A stretch of DNA of 6,156 nucleotides from Spirochaetes bacterium RIFOXYC1_FULL_54_7. Its GTDB lineage: Bacteria; Spirochaetota; Spirochaetia; Treponematales; UBA12059. Position numbers and translations under genes: made by a program. The stretch is taken from positions 1 to 6,156 of the forward strand of contig MIBM01000418.1 in the NCBI GenBank assembly GCA_001830645.1, given 5' to 3'. Of the stretch, positions 5,867 to 6,156 are shown piece by piece. Every line of letters starts with the position of its first letter. Position 1 is the first letter of the stretch. The notes beneath the pieces were generated by a model, which was not told the origin of the DNA, searched no databases, and was given only the letters and a program-made list of their open reading frames with translations.

Positions 5867-6156
5867 CTATTTCCCTTTTCCCATAAATTCCGCCAACAAG
5901 GCATCCACATCAGCCTGATCTCCATCGGAGCGGCGTTCAAATGCAAGTTCCCTGTTTGCTTCCCGTAATTTCAGTAACAACCCATTTATAAACACCAGAA
6001 GAATCCTGTTGCCTGCGGATGGGTGCCTGTTGATAAACCCGATTAATTCCGCTCGCGATAGCTTGAAGACAACAACATTGTCAAGAGCGCTCACCGATGC
6101 GGTCCTTTTCATTTTTAAGAATAGGGAAGCCCCTCCGAATGATGTTCCAGAACTTA
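5867..6156 (-). CDS. Cyclic nucleotide-binding domain protein, C-terminal part (cut by the right window edge)
   Basis: The frame is open from the right edge to the TAG at 5867, giving 96 whole codons; the start lies outside. The first visible residues, SSGTSFGGASLFLKMKRTAS, are the phosphate-binding cassette of a CRP/cNMP-binding domain (pattern FGE-x-x-L...R-T/S-A). The strand VSALDNVVVFKLSR and the helices that close the domain follow. The ligand-contacting Glu of the FGE motif is Gly here, while the Arg that would contact the phosphate (RTA) is kept. After the long C-helix (about 40 residues from IGFINRHPSAGNR) there is only a short charged tail ending MGKGK, with no helix-turn-helix. It is thus a stand-alone sensor domain or the end of a larger protein, not a CRP-type DNA binder. 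An ATG at 6112 is internal to the domain and not the start. It is convergent with the HEPN gene, 44 bp apart. Confidence 0.85.
   Translation of the reverse strand, partial: SSGTSFGGASLFLKMKRTASVSALDNVVVFKLSRAELIGFINRHPSAGNRILLVFINGLLLKLREANRELAFERRSDGDQADVDALLAEFMGKGK

Noticed and set aside
5867..6112. A complete 81-residue small gene starting at ATG 6112.
   Set aside because: The frame stays open to the window edge, and the residues before the Met (FGGASLFLK) are part of the cNMP-binding fold. The Met is therefore internal.

Overview
The window looks like a stretch of chromosome from a Gram-negative (two-membrane) bacterium. It encodes a TolC-type outer-membrane channel, a lipoprotein-type membrane fusion protein and an ABC-2 exporter. 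The DNA is moderately GC-rich, with clear Shine-Dalgarno sites at several genes and E. coli-like -35/-10 boxes. Strong SD sites and TTGACA-type promoters argue mildly against a typical Bacteroidota. A spirochaete or proteobacterium-like host fits, but I cannot assign a taxon from the sequence alone.

Left and centre (1-4831, minus strand): a tightly packed operon read right to left, tetR - tolC-like - hlyD/MFP - ABC ATPase B - ABC ATPase A - ABC-2 permease. The permease runs off the left edge. Gaps between genes are 10 bp or less, and three junctions are overlapping or nearly so. The layout resembles the E. coli ybiH(cecR)-ybhG-ybhF-ybhS-ybhR efflux system. Here the double ATPase YbhF is split into two genes and a dedicated TolC-family channel is included. 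A second permease probably follows beyond the left edge. Together these genes would form a TetR-controlled efflux machine spanning both membranes; its substrate cannot be read from the sequence. The two ATPases carry complementary motif defects that predict one canonical and one degenerate ATP site.

Control region (4832-4972): two back-to-back sigma70-like promoters diverge here. TTGACA-17-TATCGT drives the tetR operon leftward and TCGACA-17-TATACT drives the next genes rightward. A 34-bp hyphenated inverted repeat overlaps the start of the tetR transcript and the tetR SD, and is the best candidate for the TetR operator.

Right (4973-5822, plus strand): a two-gene MNT nucleotidyltransferase / HEPN-like module, overlapping by 20 bp, of toxin-antitoxin type. 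Both partners appear to carry a substitution at a position that is usually catalytic.

Right edge (5867-6156, minus strand): the C-terminal part of a cyclic-nucleotide-binding-domain protein without a DNA-binding domain after the binding domain, convergent with the HEPN gene.
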